64,000 bases of DNA from Macrothele yani (GCA_039090855.1 CM077013.1:143613240-143677239); one strand, 5' to 3'; shown: positions 1 to 12,262, counted from the stretch's first letter. Notes: a model not told the origin generated them from the letters alone. Translations and numbers: made by a program.

Positions 1-1296
1 AAACCGTGTTAAATGAAAAATGAGAAAAAAAAAGGGCTCTTTTAAGGGCCGTACTCTGTTTTGCAAACATGTGATCACACCACCTCAGCTATGGTTACTC
101 TGACATGCCTGTCAAGAATCAACAAAAGTAAACCTGTGAAAAAATCCTGTAAACCAATGGGGAAAAATCTTTTCTCTCATTGGCTGGCGAGAAACACTGA
201 GCAAATAGCCAGTTTTGTCTTTCCCGGTGTTCAAAGACGATTTTTCTCTGGGAAAGATGTTCTGTGTGTGATGTTTTTTTTTTCAGGTTCCCCTTTCCCG
301 TGTCCTTTCCTTCCTTTCCCCCTGTACTCTTCTGTGGCACAGGTGTACCGGGCATTTTTCTGCGGAGAGAAATATCACTTGAAATGGCTTGTTGTTACAG
401 GTAAGTATGTAGGGCAGCTTACAACTTCACTTCTTAACGGGCAACCGTCTACTCCCTCTCCTCTAATATTTCCATACTTTTCTTTCGTACTATTCTATCA
501 GGGAAATCTGTTCCCAAATATCTAATATTCCTCTTTTTCACCTGACAAAAGGCGCAGATCGCTGAGGGTTCGGGTCTCTCAACCTCAGATAGGAAATCTC
601 TCTCTCTCGACATTATTTCTGACTTGAAGTGAAGTGTCGGAGGAGAAAACAGAAAACAAGTTGGTAACCATTATTTCCAATGGAAGCTAGTTCATAACAT
701 CGGAACGTCCAGGAATTTTTGTATCGGAACGAAAACGAAATTTTAGTTCTATGAAAATATTTCCTTCAAACCGATGCGCATGCGTTCAATCAATATTACC
801 GGCCTCAGCTGTTTCTTTTATTGAATCATCAGACAGCAAGCTCTGGGTTTTCCTCGTCCACTGGTTGCTTTGAAGTTATTTTTGATTATTTTTTAGGTAA
901 TGTTTGTTAACGAAAAATTAATCAACTCTGTACAAAAACATCCTATTTTGTACAACATTGATCATAAACATTATTACAATAGTGTGATAAAACAGAACGT
1001 TGGGGAGGAAATGATAGAAACTTACACTAATTCTGCTACGCAAATTATCCTTTTTAGTCTTCTTAATAAACATGTGTTTAGTTTAAAAGAGCGTCAGTAG
1101 GTAATTACGTATCGCTGCTGTAGGACCATCTTATTAAATTATGTTTTTTTTACTGTAGAAATTAATTATCAATATAATTTTATTTTACTTGCATTCAGGT
1201 ATCATCATGCTATTATTTTAATTCCACAGTTTATCTGCCAAAAAATAAAATAAATATTACTTTATTATATATCTACATACAATGAACAAATACAAA
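1..1296. other. Unannotated AT-rich background
   Basis: I see no recognisable gene, transposon end or tandem repeat here. A 154-codon open frame at 61-525 has no motif I recognise and low-complexity hydrophobic content, so I treat it as chance. Confidence 0.5.
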
Positions 1297-2025
1297 GGTT
1301 CGGATATTTGAGGATACAGCACCAATAAAAATTGGAAAGAGAGTGAGACAAGGTGACACCATATCTCCCAAATTCTTTATTATCACGTTGCAGAATGTCT
1401 TTCAATCACTGAACTGGGAAATCAAACGAATAAAGATTAACGGAGATTATTTATCTCACCTTCGTTTTGCTGATGCCTCGGTTATTTTTGCAACTACCAT
1501 TTCAGAGCTGCAGAGCATGATTCAGAAACTAGCTGTCAAATGTAAAGAAGTAGGAATAAAAATGAACTTTCAGAAAAAAGTTGATGTACAGTGCTTTCAC
1601 AAGAAATAAATACTTATTGATTGATGGAGGGGACCGACAACAGATATCAAGCAAGAGTCACATTCATGAAGAAATTAATCAGCGTATAAAACCTGGTTGG
1701 ACAGCTTTTGAAAAAAAACTAGTACAATTTTCAAGAGCAATACGCTGCTATGTCTTTAAAGAAAAGTGTTTAATCAATGCGCCCGTCTAGTTCTTACCTG
1801 CGGAGAAGAGATATGGATCTTAACTAAAAAACACATGTAAAGCTGTTGATAACTGAAAGAAGGATGGACAGATGAATGCTTGGTGTAACCAGGAAAGATA
1901 AGAAGTAGAACTCGTGCATAAGGCAAATGAAAACAGTGGAAGACATCATGATCAGAGTAAAATTCCTGAAATCGCAACGGGTGGACATACATACATATAT
2001 ATACTTAAGAGCAGAGCCGAAAACA
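1297..2025 (+). pseudogene. Decayed RTE-clade reverse transcriptase fragment
   Basis: The DNA aligns by eye with the RT-to-C-terminal part of the two longer RTE copies at 6.1-12.1 kb. Readable motifs include RQGDTISPK (RT motif B) and LRFADASVIFATT where the other copies have LRFADDVVIFATT, so the second aspartate of the catalytic FADD box is replaced. Similarity continues through the NEDL-like and RTKLAW-like segments and fades near 2025. There are several frame breaks, and the 5' half of the element (endonuclease, RT motif A) is absent. It is far more diverged than the other copies, so it is an older insertion. It cannot encode an active enzyme. Confidence 0.85.
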
Positions 2026-2370
2026 TAAGAAAAACACTCAGGAATTTAAAACGAAAGTTGCAAAAAAAACCCGAAGATCAAAACGCGCAACGCAGCAGTT
2101 ATGAAAATTCAGAATTCACATTCTATTAAGAGACTGAAGCAAAAAAGTTTTTTGACTCACATCAAGTACAACATAGAAAAGGTTATAATATTGACCGGTG
2201 TGAGTAAAAAGAGAAAAAAAAATAATGGAAAAACAGAATGTAGAAAGTGTCGAGAATACCGAGCCTTGGCTTTATCAAGGACCAGCAAGACTCTGCATTT
2301 TATCACTTCCAAAGAGACCTATTTGAAAATTGGTTTCTGCAAAGCCATAGATGCAAGTAATAAGCCCACC

Positions 2371-2429
<59 letters not shown>
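2371..2429. repeat. Poly-A followed by (AT)n microsatellite
   Basis: About 14 A residues run directly into about 22 AT dinucleotides. The poly-A plus simple repeat could be the tail of a retroposed sequence, but I find no recognisable body upstream. Confidence 0.9.
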
Positions 2430-2431
<2 letters not shown>

Positions 2432-4679
2432 ATAACCTCCACAGAGTTGTATGACGAAGCTTTAGTTAACATTTTAGCATGCATCTATAACTTTCCTGGC
2501 CCAACCCAAGCTCTTCATCTGTTACTAATAAACAGAAAGAAGATAATTATAGAAAACTCAAGTTATAAGAGTGACTTAATGAATCAGAATTATTGTTCAG
2601 CTATAACACATTGCCAAGTTACCTAGTCGCCTAAGACAGAATTTAAACCTCAATAGCAATACTAAAGTGCTACAAATTCTTTAACTTTGCAATAAAAAAA
2701 GGAAATATTAATTTTTTTCTAAAGCGCAGATTCCTGAAAGAAAACTCGATTACAAAACCCCCTACTCCACAACTACTGACAACTCAAAAACGAGAATAAA
2801 ATAAAGACAATAATAAACTAAAGAAATGCTTTGTGAAGGTTATATGACATAAACAGTTAGTTGCAATATGTACAAAGTATTTCAGAAGTGCTTTAAATGC
2901 ATAATTAAGTAGTTATTAGGATCTTAACGACATCAAAAACACATCGTTGATTACAAGAACAAAAAAAAACTGCCAGCTGCTTAGCCTAAGAGCCCTAAAA
3001 AACGCGCAAAGTTACCAAGAAAAGAGAGAGTTAAAATCCGAAAAAAAAGTTAATATACTTGCTAGTGCCTAAATGCTTAAAGCAAAAATTTGAAAAATGT
3101 TTAAAAAGTTCAAACATTGAACTTGGAAAACCCAAAACCTGAAGACAAAGAACAGAACTTACCTTTTATGCAACTTTACTTCTTCCACTCTTGAAGAAAC
3201 ATGGCCGTCCTTTTACCCCAAACTTTCATTCACCCCTGCAACTCCCTAGTCGCTGGGGGCAGTGTGGGTGGGGTTGAAGGCCTCCACACACTGAAAAAAA
3301 TCCTACTCGCGGAGATTTTAACTAGAGAAAAATATAATTAAGAATGTGGACCTGTTTGATCAGAAAGAGCAGAATTAACTCTCCAGAATACATGAGAAAT
3401 ATTATGAAATACGCAAGTAGTGTATTTAATAACCTTTGCATGTATTTAATCACCTTGGTGAGCTACTATAAACTATTCAGAATCCTATTAATTTTAATGT
3501 TAGTTTTACTATTTTTAGTATAGGTATTCTAGTGAGTGAATAACTAGTTTTCTTTTATATTTACTTTTATTTTCTTTTGTAAACAGATTTTTAAGTTTTT
3601 TTGTGATTTTGTCTATATTATTTAACTTTTTATTTTTAATAGGACCTTCTTATCCATAGCAGTAAGGTTCCCTTTTGTAGTTAATATGCATCCTCTAGAC
3701 CAACTTCCAAAAAAGGCTTTCATTGGTCAGAATCATATTATTAACTGTTTGAACAATAATTTGCAAATATTTCATCTTTTACTAGCAATTATCTATGTTT
3801 TATTTCTTATCTTTTATTTTTAAGGTTGTTACATCTATTTGAAATAAAATGCATATTCGTTATTGCTAGGTAATGTACTTTGCTTAACTTCTTAAGTAAT
3901 TATTGTGTGTGTCTTGAGCTTCTATCTTACTTCCCTGAGGTTTGCACCTCGGTACTAGGGATTCCATCTCCCCTATTACCAGAGTGTTTTAATTCTCAGC
4001 TCCTTTGGCTTGTGGTTTTTAAATTTATTTTTTCAAAATTTTAAAGTAGTTGGTACAATTGTTTCTGAATAAGCAAACCTTTTCTTCAGGCAATGCTGTT
4101 CACTTTTCACAAGTTAATGATTTTCTTCTCTTGTTTTGTGTTGTAGTGGGTTTTCGTCTTCTTTTGAAATGTTTGCATGAATTCTTTTGGACTGGTTGTC
4201 ATTATGTGTGCGTTGGGAAATGTTATTTAGTTTGCTAGTTGTGGGTTATTTGTCCCTGCTAAATTTGTTGAATTTTCCCTTAACTTTAATTTTTCTTTTG
4301 TAGCAAACTGAATTAGCAGAAACCCACACTTTTGTGGTCTTTGTAAATATATGAAAGATTTTCTTCATGCTTGCCCCTGACGAAGCCATGAGAGACTCTG
4401 TCATACGATCTGCAATCCCTGTGTTCTTCTAGTTTTTGGAAAATTTGTTTTTCTGTTTTTAGTTTGCTCCAGTGCTTGCTTGGTTAGGAAGTTATGGCAT
4501 TTTTCATTACTTTTTTACCCTCTATTTTTCTCTATTTTAATATTGTTTTTTTCTCTTGATTTTTTTGCTTTGGTTTTAGCATTGATATGTTTTGATCTTT
4601 CTTTTGTGCAGTCTTGGGAGCTTTAGAAATTCGAAGTTGGTATTTATCTGATGCTTTTACTTGGTTTTTCTGCTATATA
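2430..4679. other. AT-rich background, no feature seen
   Basis: No coding motif, tandem repeat or inverted terminus was recognised. The open frames here are short and low in complexity. Confidence 0.5.
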
Positions 4680-4681
4680 TA

Positions 4682-6084
4682 CACTGGCGGAAAGTGAAAA
4701 AAGAACACCAAGAAGGAGACGTCTGATACCAATGAAATTTATACAGCATGATAACGGAATACAGAAGATAACGTGATCAAAACATTATGGCAAAATACAG
4801 CTGTATATGCTGGTAAACTGAAAAATAAAATAACATTTCCATGTAACATGGTTAGTACCAGGTTGAACCGCCATGAACTGCGTCACACTATGCAATTCTG
4901 GCATGGAGTCTGTCGTACAGATGTTGGATGTAAGTTTGGGGTATTGAGTTCCAAGCATCCTCAACCTGGACGCGTAAATCGGGGATGGTCGTGGCTTGCC
5001 GTGGAGACCGGATAAGTCGTTGTCCCATAAAATCCCACACGTGCTCAATGGGGGACAAATTCGGTGAACGTGCAGGCCATGGAAGTTGTCTCACACCCTG
5101 AAGTGCATGTTGCGTTGCACGTGCCGTGTGTGGGCGTGCGTTATCTTGCTGAAAAACACCACGATGGACCGACCTTACAAATGACACAACAACGGACTGA
5201 ATGATGTTGTTGATGTAGGAGGTACTGTTTAACGTACGCTGTACAAACACTAGTTGTGTAGGGAGAGATAGCTGATGGCTCCCCACACTAGGAGACCAGG
5301 TGTAGGCCCTGTGTGTCGCTGGCGGATGCAAGAAAGGTGGAGACGCTCCCCTGTGCGTCTGCGAACAGGCATACGGCCATCGGAGGCTCCCAAGCAGAAT
5401 CTGCTTTCACCGCTTAACACGACAGATCGCCATTGCATTCTCCAGTGCAGACGTTGGCGACACCACTGCAACCGTTCCTTACGGTGGGCTGGAGTCAGAG
5501 GTACACATGCCAGAGGCACACGTGCACGTAGTCCTGCATCCAGTAGACGGTTGCGGATTGTTCGCCCAGTCACCTCAGATGCAACGGCAGCTCGGATTTG
5601 CGTCACAGTGGATGTTCTGCTTGACAACGCCACTCTTCTTATACGTCGATCGGTCCGCTCATCAGTCCGTCTGTGACTCCCGGTTCCACGTCTTCTCGTG
5701 TGGGAATGTTCCTCGGACCATATACGCCACCATTCGCTCCGCAATACGACGATACGACCACCCGGCCTCGCGGAGTCTGACTAGACGACCTCGCTCAAAG
5801 TCCGATAACTGCTAAAATCGTACACGTCTTCCATGTCCAGGCATTGCAGCTTCTTCAGGGTCTTCGCACCTGTCCGTACGCCGACGACTGATTACATTCA
5901 CTTCGCCGCACTCCTTAAATACCACCGACGATAATTTGCATATAATTCCGTGCTGTGGCGTAAGCGCTCACCAGTTGGTCCCGAAATTAACATCACACCT
6001 ACGTAAACTCGACCCCATTAACATATGTAAATTTCATGATCGTCCGCCTATTCCTTCTTGGTGTTCTTTTTTCACTTTCCACCA

Positions 6085-6087
<3 letters not shown>
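4682..6087 (-). mobile_element. Tc1-like DNA transposon A with both terminal repeats
   Basis: The left end begins CACTGGCGGAAAGTG and the right end is the inverse of CACTGGTGGAAAGTG; similarity between the ends runs on for about 40 bp. TA dinucleotides flank the element at 4680-4681 and 6088-6089, as expected of Tc1/mariner target duplication. The element lies in a TA-repeat: TATATA precedes it and (TA)15 follows. Its length of about 1.4 kb is normal for a Tc1 element carrying one transposase. It is closely related to the element at 35923-37351, which has the same termini and orientation. The transposase is dead, so this copy is non-autonomous at best. Confidence 0.93.
4852..5844 (-). pseudogene. 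Tc1-like transposase, inactivated
   Basis: This is a cut-and-paste transposase of about 331 codons, a usual family length. It is read on the minus strand from an ATG at 5844 that opens MPGHGRRVRF, with a stop immediately after. The helix-turn-helix region shows LSDFERGRLV and SYRRIAERM. The first catalytic aspartate is lost: the segment reads VVLSGESRF (GAT to GGT) where relatives have SDESRF. The second is kept in FQQDNARPHTA and the final glutamate in LSPIEHVWD. I count 32 residues between them, not the 34 of classical Tc1. There is a frameshift near 5290-5330 and a late stop at RIA before the final CDAVHGGSTWY. The gene is broken at several points. Confidence 0.9.

Positions 6088-6117
<30 letters not shown>
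6088..6117. repeat. (TA)15 microsatellite
   Basis: A pure TA run lies between the right end of Tc1 element A and the 5' truncated end of RTE copy 1. TA repeats give Tc1 transposases many target sites. Confidence 0.95.
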
Positions 6118-6118
<1 letters not shown>

Positions 6119-6120
<2 letters not shown>

Positions 6121-8972
6121 TGGCTGCCATTTGATGCTGACCTTGGCTACCTACAACGGACGCTCCCTATCTTCTGATTCAAGGCTTCTTGAATTGGAAG
6201 AGGAACTACAAAGGATCAAGTGGGACATCGTCGGGCTAAGTGAGGTAAGGAGAAAAGGAGAAGATCTCATTGAACTGAAAAGTGGACATCTCTTCTATTA
6301 TCGTGGGACAGATACTGGTAGAACCAGTGGTGTTGGATTTATAATAAACAAGAAACTGAAGGATAAAGTGGTAGAAGTTGAAAGTTCCTCTGACAGAGCT
6401 GCACGACTCGTTATCCAACTATCGAGAAGATACCAGGCTCAGATTATTCAAACTTATGCACCCACCACAAGTCATCCTGAAGAAGAAATTGAAGAATTTT
6501 ATGAGGAAATTCGTTATCTAAATAATAAAGGTAAGCAGCACTTGAAGATAATTATGGGAGATTTCAATGCAAAAATAGGGCACCGGCAACAGAATGAAAC
6601 TTCAGTAGGTAAATTCGGTCACGGCAACAGAAACCAGCGTGGAAATACTCTTGTTGAGTTTGCAGAGGCAGAAGGATTTTTCATCTTGAATTCCTTTTTC
6701 AAGAAAAAGCCACACAGGAAATGGACATGGAGACATCCAATTGGGACGACAAGTGAAATTGATTTTATTATGTGTAACAAAAAATTCGTCATCGAAGACT
6801 GCAGTGTGCTGAACAAGTTCAACACAGGTAGTGACCATAGATTGGTGAGATGTAAGATGCACCTCAACACTAAACTGGAACGTGGCAAGCTCATAAGACA
6901 AACAGAATGTATTGACATAACCAACCTTAAAAAACACCATAATACTTTCAAGTTGGAACTGAAGAACAGATTCTCTGCTTTAGAAGGCCTAACATCGGAA
7001 GAAGTGGATATTTCTGAAGTTAGCAGAAAAGTAACCAAAGCTCTTATGGAAACAGCAACAAAATTAGCTGGGTCTAAGAACAAGTTGCATGTAAACAAAT
7101 TATCAGGAAAAACCAAAATGTTGATGCAAAAAAGAAGAGAGATGAGGATAACTAAAGAAGATGTGACTTCCAAAGTGGAATATATAGAGCTATGCAAGAC
7201 AGCACGAAAAAGTATCACTGAAGACGTAAGGAAATTCAACTGTGAGCTAGTGAGGAAAGCAATTGAAAACAACCAAAGCCTAAAGATAGCAAAGGGACAT
7301 CTCAGTAAGGGAAGAAAACAGATTATGGCTCTGAGAAAAGAAGATGGTTCTATAACAAGAAATAGAGCCGAAATTTTGACAAGAGTGAAAGATTTCTACT
7401 CCAAATTATATGAAAGGGATGATACATGTACTCCAGACATCATGAAAGGTACCAGAGTTCTTCCAGTCCTCCCAGCAGAAGTTGCTCATGCAATCAAGAA
7501 CATGAAGCGGGGGAAAGCTCCAGGAGAAGATGGAATTACTATAGACATCATACAAGAAGCAAGTGGAGAAATTGAAACAGTACTCGCCCAAATTTTCACT
7601 CGATGCCTTAATGAAGGGAAGATTCCTGAGGATTGGAACAATGCTACAATGATCCTGCTACATAAAAAAGGTGACATTGAGGATCTCAGGAACTACAGAC
7701 CTATCAGCCTCCTATCAGTGGTTTATAAAATCTTCACTAAAGTTCTTTCACACCGCTTGAAGGTAACACTGGACATGGCTCAACCGAGAGAACAAGCTGA
7801 TTCAGGAGTGGCTACAGCACAATAGATCATATCCACGTACTGAGAGAACTAATTGAAAGAGCGAGGGAATATGAACTTCCATTGTGCATGGCTTTTATCG
7901 ATTATGAAAAAGCCTTTGATTCGGTGAAACCATCAGCAGTTACCACGGCTCTGAAATCCTGCGGTATTGAAGATGCATACATTAATATTATTAATAACAT
8001 CTATGAAAATGCAAGTGCAAAGATTCGGCTGTTTGAAAATACAACACACATAAAAATTGGAAAGGGAGTGAGACAAGGTGACACCATATCTCCGAAGCTC
8101 TTTAATGCCACATTGGAAAATGTCTTTCAATCACTGAACTGGGAAAACAAAGGGATAAAGATTAATGGAGATTATCTAACCCACCTTCGTTTTGCTGATG
8201 ACGTAGTCATTTTTGCAACTACCCCATCAGAGCTGCAGAGTATGATCCAGGAACTTGCTGACAAGAGTAAAGAAGTGGGATTAAAAATGAACTTTCAGAA
8301 GACAAAAGTGATGTTCAATGCTTTTACAAGAAATGAAGATTTATCGATTGATGGAGAACAACTGGAGATAACAGATACGTATGTTTATCTTGGGATAGCA
8401 GATATCAAGTGAGGGTCACATTGATGAAGAAATTAATCGGCGTACAAAACTTGCCTGGAGGGCTTTTGGAAGAAACAGCATAATTTTCAAGAGCAATATG
8501 CCATTATGTCTTAAAAGAAAAGTGTTTGATCAATGCATCCTTCCAGTGCTTACGTATGGTGCAGAGACGTGGACCTTAACTAAAAGAGACATACAAAGGC
8601 TGCAGACAACTCAAAACAGCATGGAGAGGTGCATGCATGGTATAACCAGGAGAAATAAGAAGAGGAACTCGTGGATCCGAAAAATGACGAGAGTGGAAGA
8701 CATCATGATCAGAGTTAAATCCCTGAAATGGCAATGGGCTGGACATACTGCCAGAAGGACAGACCATAGATGGACAGCCGAAATTTTAGATTGGATTCCA
8801 AGGGACAGGAAAAGACCCAGAAAAAGACCACATGGGAGATGGGTGGATGAAATTCGTAAATATGCGGGAGTGACATGGAGGAGACTGGCACAAGACAGAC
8901 CGTTGTGGAGGAAACTTGGGGAGACCTTCGTCCAGCAGTGGATTGATAATGGTTGACAATGATGATGATGAT
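6119..8972 (+). mobile_element. RTE-clade LINE, copy 1 (5' truncated)
   Basis: This non-LTR retrotransposon carries apurinic-like endonuclease and reverse transcriptase in one frame. It starts abruptly at GGCTGCCA, which in copy 2 lies about 230 bp inside the element, so the 5' UTR is missing. The 3' end is GGTTGACAAT followed by (GAT)n and then (AT)n. A microsatellite tail without poly-A is typical of RTE elements. Copy 2 begins about 23 bp downstream in the same orientation. The two copies are very similar at the DNA level, which suggests fairly recent activity of the family. Confidence 0.93.
6134..8956 (+). pseudogene. RTE endonuclease-reverse transcriptase, two frameshifts
   Basis: The product would nick target DNA and copy the element RNA into it. 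The N-terminal endonuclease shows TLATYNGRSL, VGLSEVRRKGE, GVGFIINKK, IMGDFNAKIG, SEIDFIM and GSDHRLV in the usual order. The RT domain shows NYRPISLLSVVYKIF, AFIDYEKAFDS (motif A), GVRQGDTISPK (motif B) and LRFADDVVIFA (motif C, both aspartates present). The C-terminal region contains VLTYGAETWTL and ends QQWIDNG. Frames are continuous from 6134 to about 7800, where one base is missing relative to copy 2; an extra base near 8393 breaks it again. No in-frame stop occurs apart from these shifts. The true start may be further upstream, as in copy 2, but that DNA is absent here. Confidence 0.92.
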
Positions 8973-8997
8973 ATATATATATATATATATATAATGA

Positions 8998-9090
8998 CGA
9001 CCGCCCATAGCGGTATAACTATACCATCGGGATTAGAGGAAATTCTATCCCACACTCACCAACCCGCTTGGCCAGCGTGGTGAGTTATGG
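8998..9090 (+). other. Structured 5' leader of the RTE element (three hairpins)
   Basis: Three stems can be drawn in order: ACCGC/GCGGT with a 5-nt loop; GGGAT-AGA paired with TCT-ATCCC; and CTCACCA/TGGTGAG enclosing CGCT/AGCG. The same sequence is preserved in the copy at 63730. RTE-type elements may carry internal promoters or self-cleaving ribozymes at this place. I could not fit an HDV-like fold, so the role is open. Confidence 0.5.
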
Positions 9091-9105
9091 CCAAACCCCT
9101 CCAAA

Positions 9106-12066
9106 ATGACTCCACAACTTAAATCTTGGCCCTCAGTCTCCGGCAGCTGGAATGTACCTGGCCAAGGCAGCGGCCAGTGCGACATGAAGGCAGAGGGTGC
9201 TAAGAATCCCCGGAGGACCGGACTAGGCTGCCATCTGATGCTGACCTTGGCAACGTACAATGGACGCTCCCTATCTTCTGATTCAAGGCTTCTTGAATTG
9301 GAAGAGGAACACAAAGGATCAAGTGGGACATCGTGGGGCTAAGTGAGGTAAGGAGAAAAGGAGAAGATCTCATCGAACTGAAAAGTAGACATCTCTTCTA
9401 CTATCGTGGGACAGATACTGGCAGAACTAGTGGTGTTGGATTTATAATAAACAAGAAACTGAAGGATAAAGTGGTAGAAGTTGGAAAGTTCCTCTGACAG
9501 AGCTGCACGACTCGTTATCCAACTCTCGAGAAGATACCAGGCTCAGATTATTCAAACTTATGCACCCACCACAAGTCATCCTGAAGAAGAAATTGAAGAA
9601 TTTTATGAGGAAATTTGTCATCTAAATAATAAAGGTAAGCAGCACTTGAAAATAATTATGGGAGATTTCAATGCAAAAATAGGGCAACGGCAACAGAATG
9701 AAACTTCAGTAGGTAAATTCGGTCACGGCAACAGAAACCAGCGTGGAAATACTCTCGTTGAGTTTGCAGAGGCAGAAGGGTTTTTCATCTTGAACTCCTT
9801 CTTCAAGAAAAAGCCACACAGGAAATGGACATGGAGACATCCAAATGGGACGACAAGTGAAATTGATTTTATTATGTGTAACAAAAAATGCGTCATAGAA
9901 GACTGCAGTGTGCTAAACAAGTTCAACACAGGTAGTGACCATAGATTGGTGAGATGTAAGATGCACCTCAACACTAAACTTGAACGTGGCAAGCTCATAA
10001 GACAAACAAAATCTATTGACATAACCAACCTTAAAAAACACCATAATACCTTCAAGTTGGAACTGAAGAACAGGTTCTCTGCTTTAGAAGGCCTAACATC
10101 GGAAGAAGTGGACATCTCTGAAGTTAACAGAAAAGTAACCAAAGCTCTTATGGAAACAGCAACAAAATTAGCTGGGTCTAAGAACAAGTTGCATGTAAAT
10201 AAATTATCAGGAAAAACGAAAAATGTTGATGCAAAAAAGAAGAGAGATGAGGACAACTAAAGAAGATGTGACTTCCAAAGTGGAATATATAGAGCTATGC
10301 AAGACAGTACGAAAAAGTATCACTGAAGACGTAAGAAAATTCAACTGTGAACTAGTGAGGAAAGCAATTGAAAACAACCAAAGCCTAAAGATAGCAAAGG
10401 GACATCTCAGTAAGGGAAGAAAACAGATTATGGCACTGAGAAAAGAAGATGGTTCTGTAACAAGAAATAGAGGCGAAATTTTGACAAGAGTGAAAGATTT
10501 CTACTCCAAATTATATGAAAGGGATGATACATGTACTCCAGACACCATGAAAGATACCAGTACCAGAGTTCCTCCAGTCCTTCCAGCAGAAGTTGCACAT
10601 GCAATCAAGAACATTAAGCGGGGAAAAGCTCCAGGAGAAGATGGAATTACTGTAGACATCATGCAAGAAGCAAGTGGAGAAATCGAAACAGTACTCGCCC
10701 AAATTTTCACTCGATGCCTTAATGAAGGAAAGATTCCTGAGGATTGGAACACCGCTACAATGATCCTGCTACATAAGAAAGGTGACATTGAGGATCTCGG
10801 AAACTACAGACCTATCAGCCTCCTATCAGTAGTTTATAAAATCTTCACTAAAGTTCTTTCACACCGCTTGAAGGTGACACTGGACATGGCTCAACCGAGA
10901 GAACAAGCTGGATTCAGGAGTGGCTACAGCACAATAGATCATATCCACGTACTGAGAGAACTAATTGAAAGAGCGAGGGAATATGAACTTCCATTGTGCA
11001 TGGCTTTTATCGATTATGAAAAAGCCTTTGATTCGGTGAAACCATCAGCAGTTACAATGGCTCTGAAAACCTGCGGTATTGAAGATGCATACATTAATAT
11101 TATTAATAACATCTACGAAAATGCAAGTGCAAAGATTAGGCTGTTTGAAAATACAACACACATAAAAATTGGAAAAGGAGTGAGACAAGGTGACACCATA
11201 TCTCCGAAGCTCTTTAATGCCACATTGGAGGGTGTTTTTCAGTCACTGAGCTGGGAAACCAAGGGGATAAAGATTAATGGAGATTATCTAACCCACCTTC
11301 GTTTTGCTGATGACGTAGTCATTTTTGCAACTACCCCATCAGAGCTACAGAGTATGATCCAGGAACTTGCTGACAAGAGTAAAGAAGTGGGATTAAAAAT
11401 GAACTTTCAGAAGACAAAAGTGATGTTCAATGCTTTTACAAGAAATGAAGATTTATCGATTGATGGAGAAAAGCTGGAGATAACAGACACGTACGTTTAT
11501 CTTGGACAGCAGATATCAAGTGAGGGTCACATTGGTGAAGAAATTAATCGGCGTACAAAACTTGCCTGGAGAGCTTTTGGAAGAAACAGCATAATTTTCA
11601 AGAGCAATATGCCATTATGTCTTAAAAGAAAAGTGTTTGATCAATGCATCCTTCCAGTGCTTACGTATGGTGCAGAGACGTGGACCTTAGCTAAAAGAGA
11701 CATACAAAGGCTGCAGACAACTCAAAGAAGCATGGAGAGGTGCATGCTTGGTGTAACCAGGAGAGATAAGAAGAGGAACACGTGGATCCGAAAAATGACA
11801 AGAGTGGAAGACATCATGATCAGAGTTAAATCCCTGAAATGGCAATGGGCTGGACATACTGCCAGAAGGACAGACCATCGATGGACAGCCGAAATTTTAG
11901 ATTGGATTCAAGGGACAGGAAAAGACCCAGAAGAAGACCACATGGGAGATGGGTGGATGAAATTCGAAAGTATGCGGGAGTGACATGGAGGAGACTGGCA
12001 CAAGACAGACCGTTGTGGAGGAAACTTGGGGAGACCTTCGTCCAGCAGTGGATTGATAATGGTTGA
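9106..12066 (+). pseudogene. RTE endonuclease-reverse transcriptase, four frameshifts
   Basis: It has the same domains as copy 1: endonuclease motifs (ATYNGRSL, IMGDFNAKIG, SEIDFIM, GSDHRLV), then RT with AFIDYEKAFDS, GVRQGDTISPK and LRFADDVVIFA, all catalytic aspartates present. I chose the ATG at 9106 because the frame from there (MTPQLKSWPSVSG) runs open into the endonuclease and is equally open in the copy at 63841, with one substitution seen. Single-base shifts lie near 9310, 9484, 10216-10223 and 11910. The stretch from 10223 to about 11910 is a continuous RT frame. The last shift cuts off the normal C-terminus, which remains readable in another frame to QQWIDNG. Confidence 0.9.
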
Positions 12067-12080
12067 CAATGATGATGATG

Positions 12081-12084
<4 letters not shown>

Positions 12085-12117
<33 letters not shown>
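12085..12117. repeat. (AG)n microsatellite at RTE copy 2 tail
   Basis: A run of AG dinucleotides directly follows the (GAT)n tail of RTE copy 2. Copy 1 has (AT)n at the same place, so the tails expanded differently. Confidence 0.9.
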
Positions 12118-12120
<3 letters not shown>

Positions 12121-12199
12121 AATTTAATTGTTGCAATAAATGAAATAAATGATAGACGAATGATGGTAAGAATGAATTTAGTTGCCGTACATAGAAATT

Positions 12200-12262
12200 T
12201 GCAAGAGAAACTTAGGGAGACCTTATGCAGCATTGAATTCAGAATGGTTGATGATGGTGATT
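12200..12262 (+). mobile_element. Degenerate RTE 3'-end fragment
   Basis: Segments such as GAAACTTAGGGAGACC and GAATGGTTGATGATGG match the last ~60 bp of the RTE copies, including the GAT-rich tail. It lies about 85 bp behind the tail of copy 2, so RTE-like 3' ends occur three times in a row here (about 8.96, 12.07 and 12.25 kb). Confidence 0.6.

Larger units (their letters stand above)
8995..12084 (+). mobile_element. RTE-clade LINE, copy 2 (5' end present)
   Basis: The 5' end TGACGACCGCC recurs at 63730 in a third copy, so this looks like a true element terminus. The order is a ~110-bp structured 5' UTR, one long coding region, then GGTTGACAAT and a short (GAT)n tail merging into (AG)n. 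At about 3.1 kb it is the expected size of a full RTE element. It sits directly behind copy 1, separated only by (AT)n. I could not identify a convincing target-site duplication; the flanks are simple repeats. Confidence 0.9.

Noticed and set aside
61..525. A 154-codon open frame near the left edge
   Set aside because: No domain or motif, low-complexity composition, no supporting context; chance frames of this size are expected in 64 kb.
2351..2626. Frames rich in Ile-Tyr
   Set aside because: They translate the AT microsatellite.
5936..6133. Upstream extension of the RTE copy 1 reading frame
   Set aside because: This part lies in Tc1 element A and a TA repeat; it is an accidental in-frame read-through, not RTE protein.
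8995..9105. HDV-like ribozyme at the RTE 5' end
   Set aside because: I could not pair the first bases with a downstream strand to form the required P1 helix; kept only as a structured leader.
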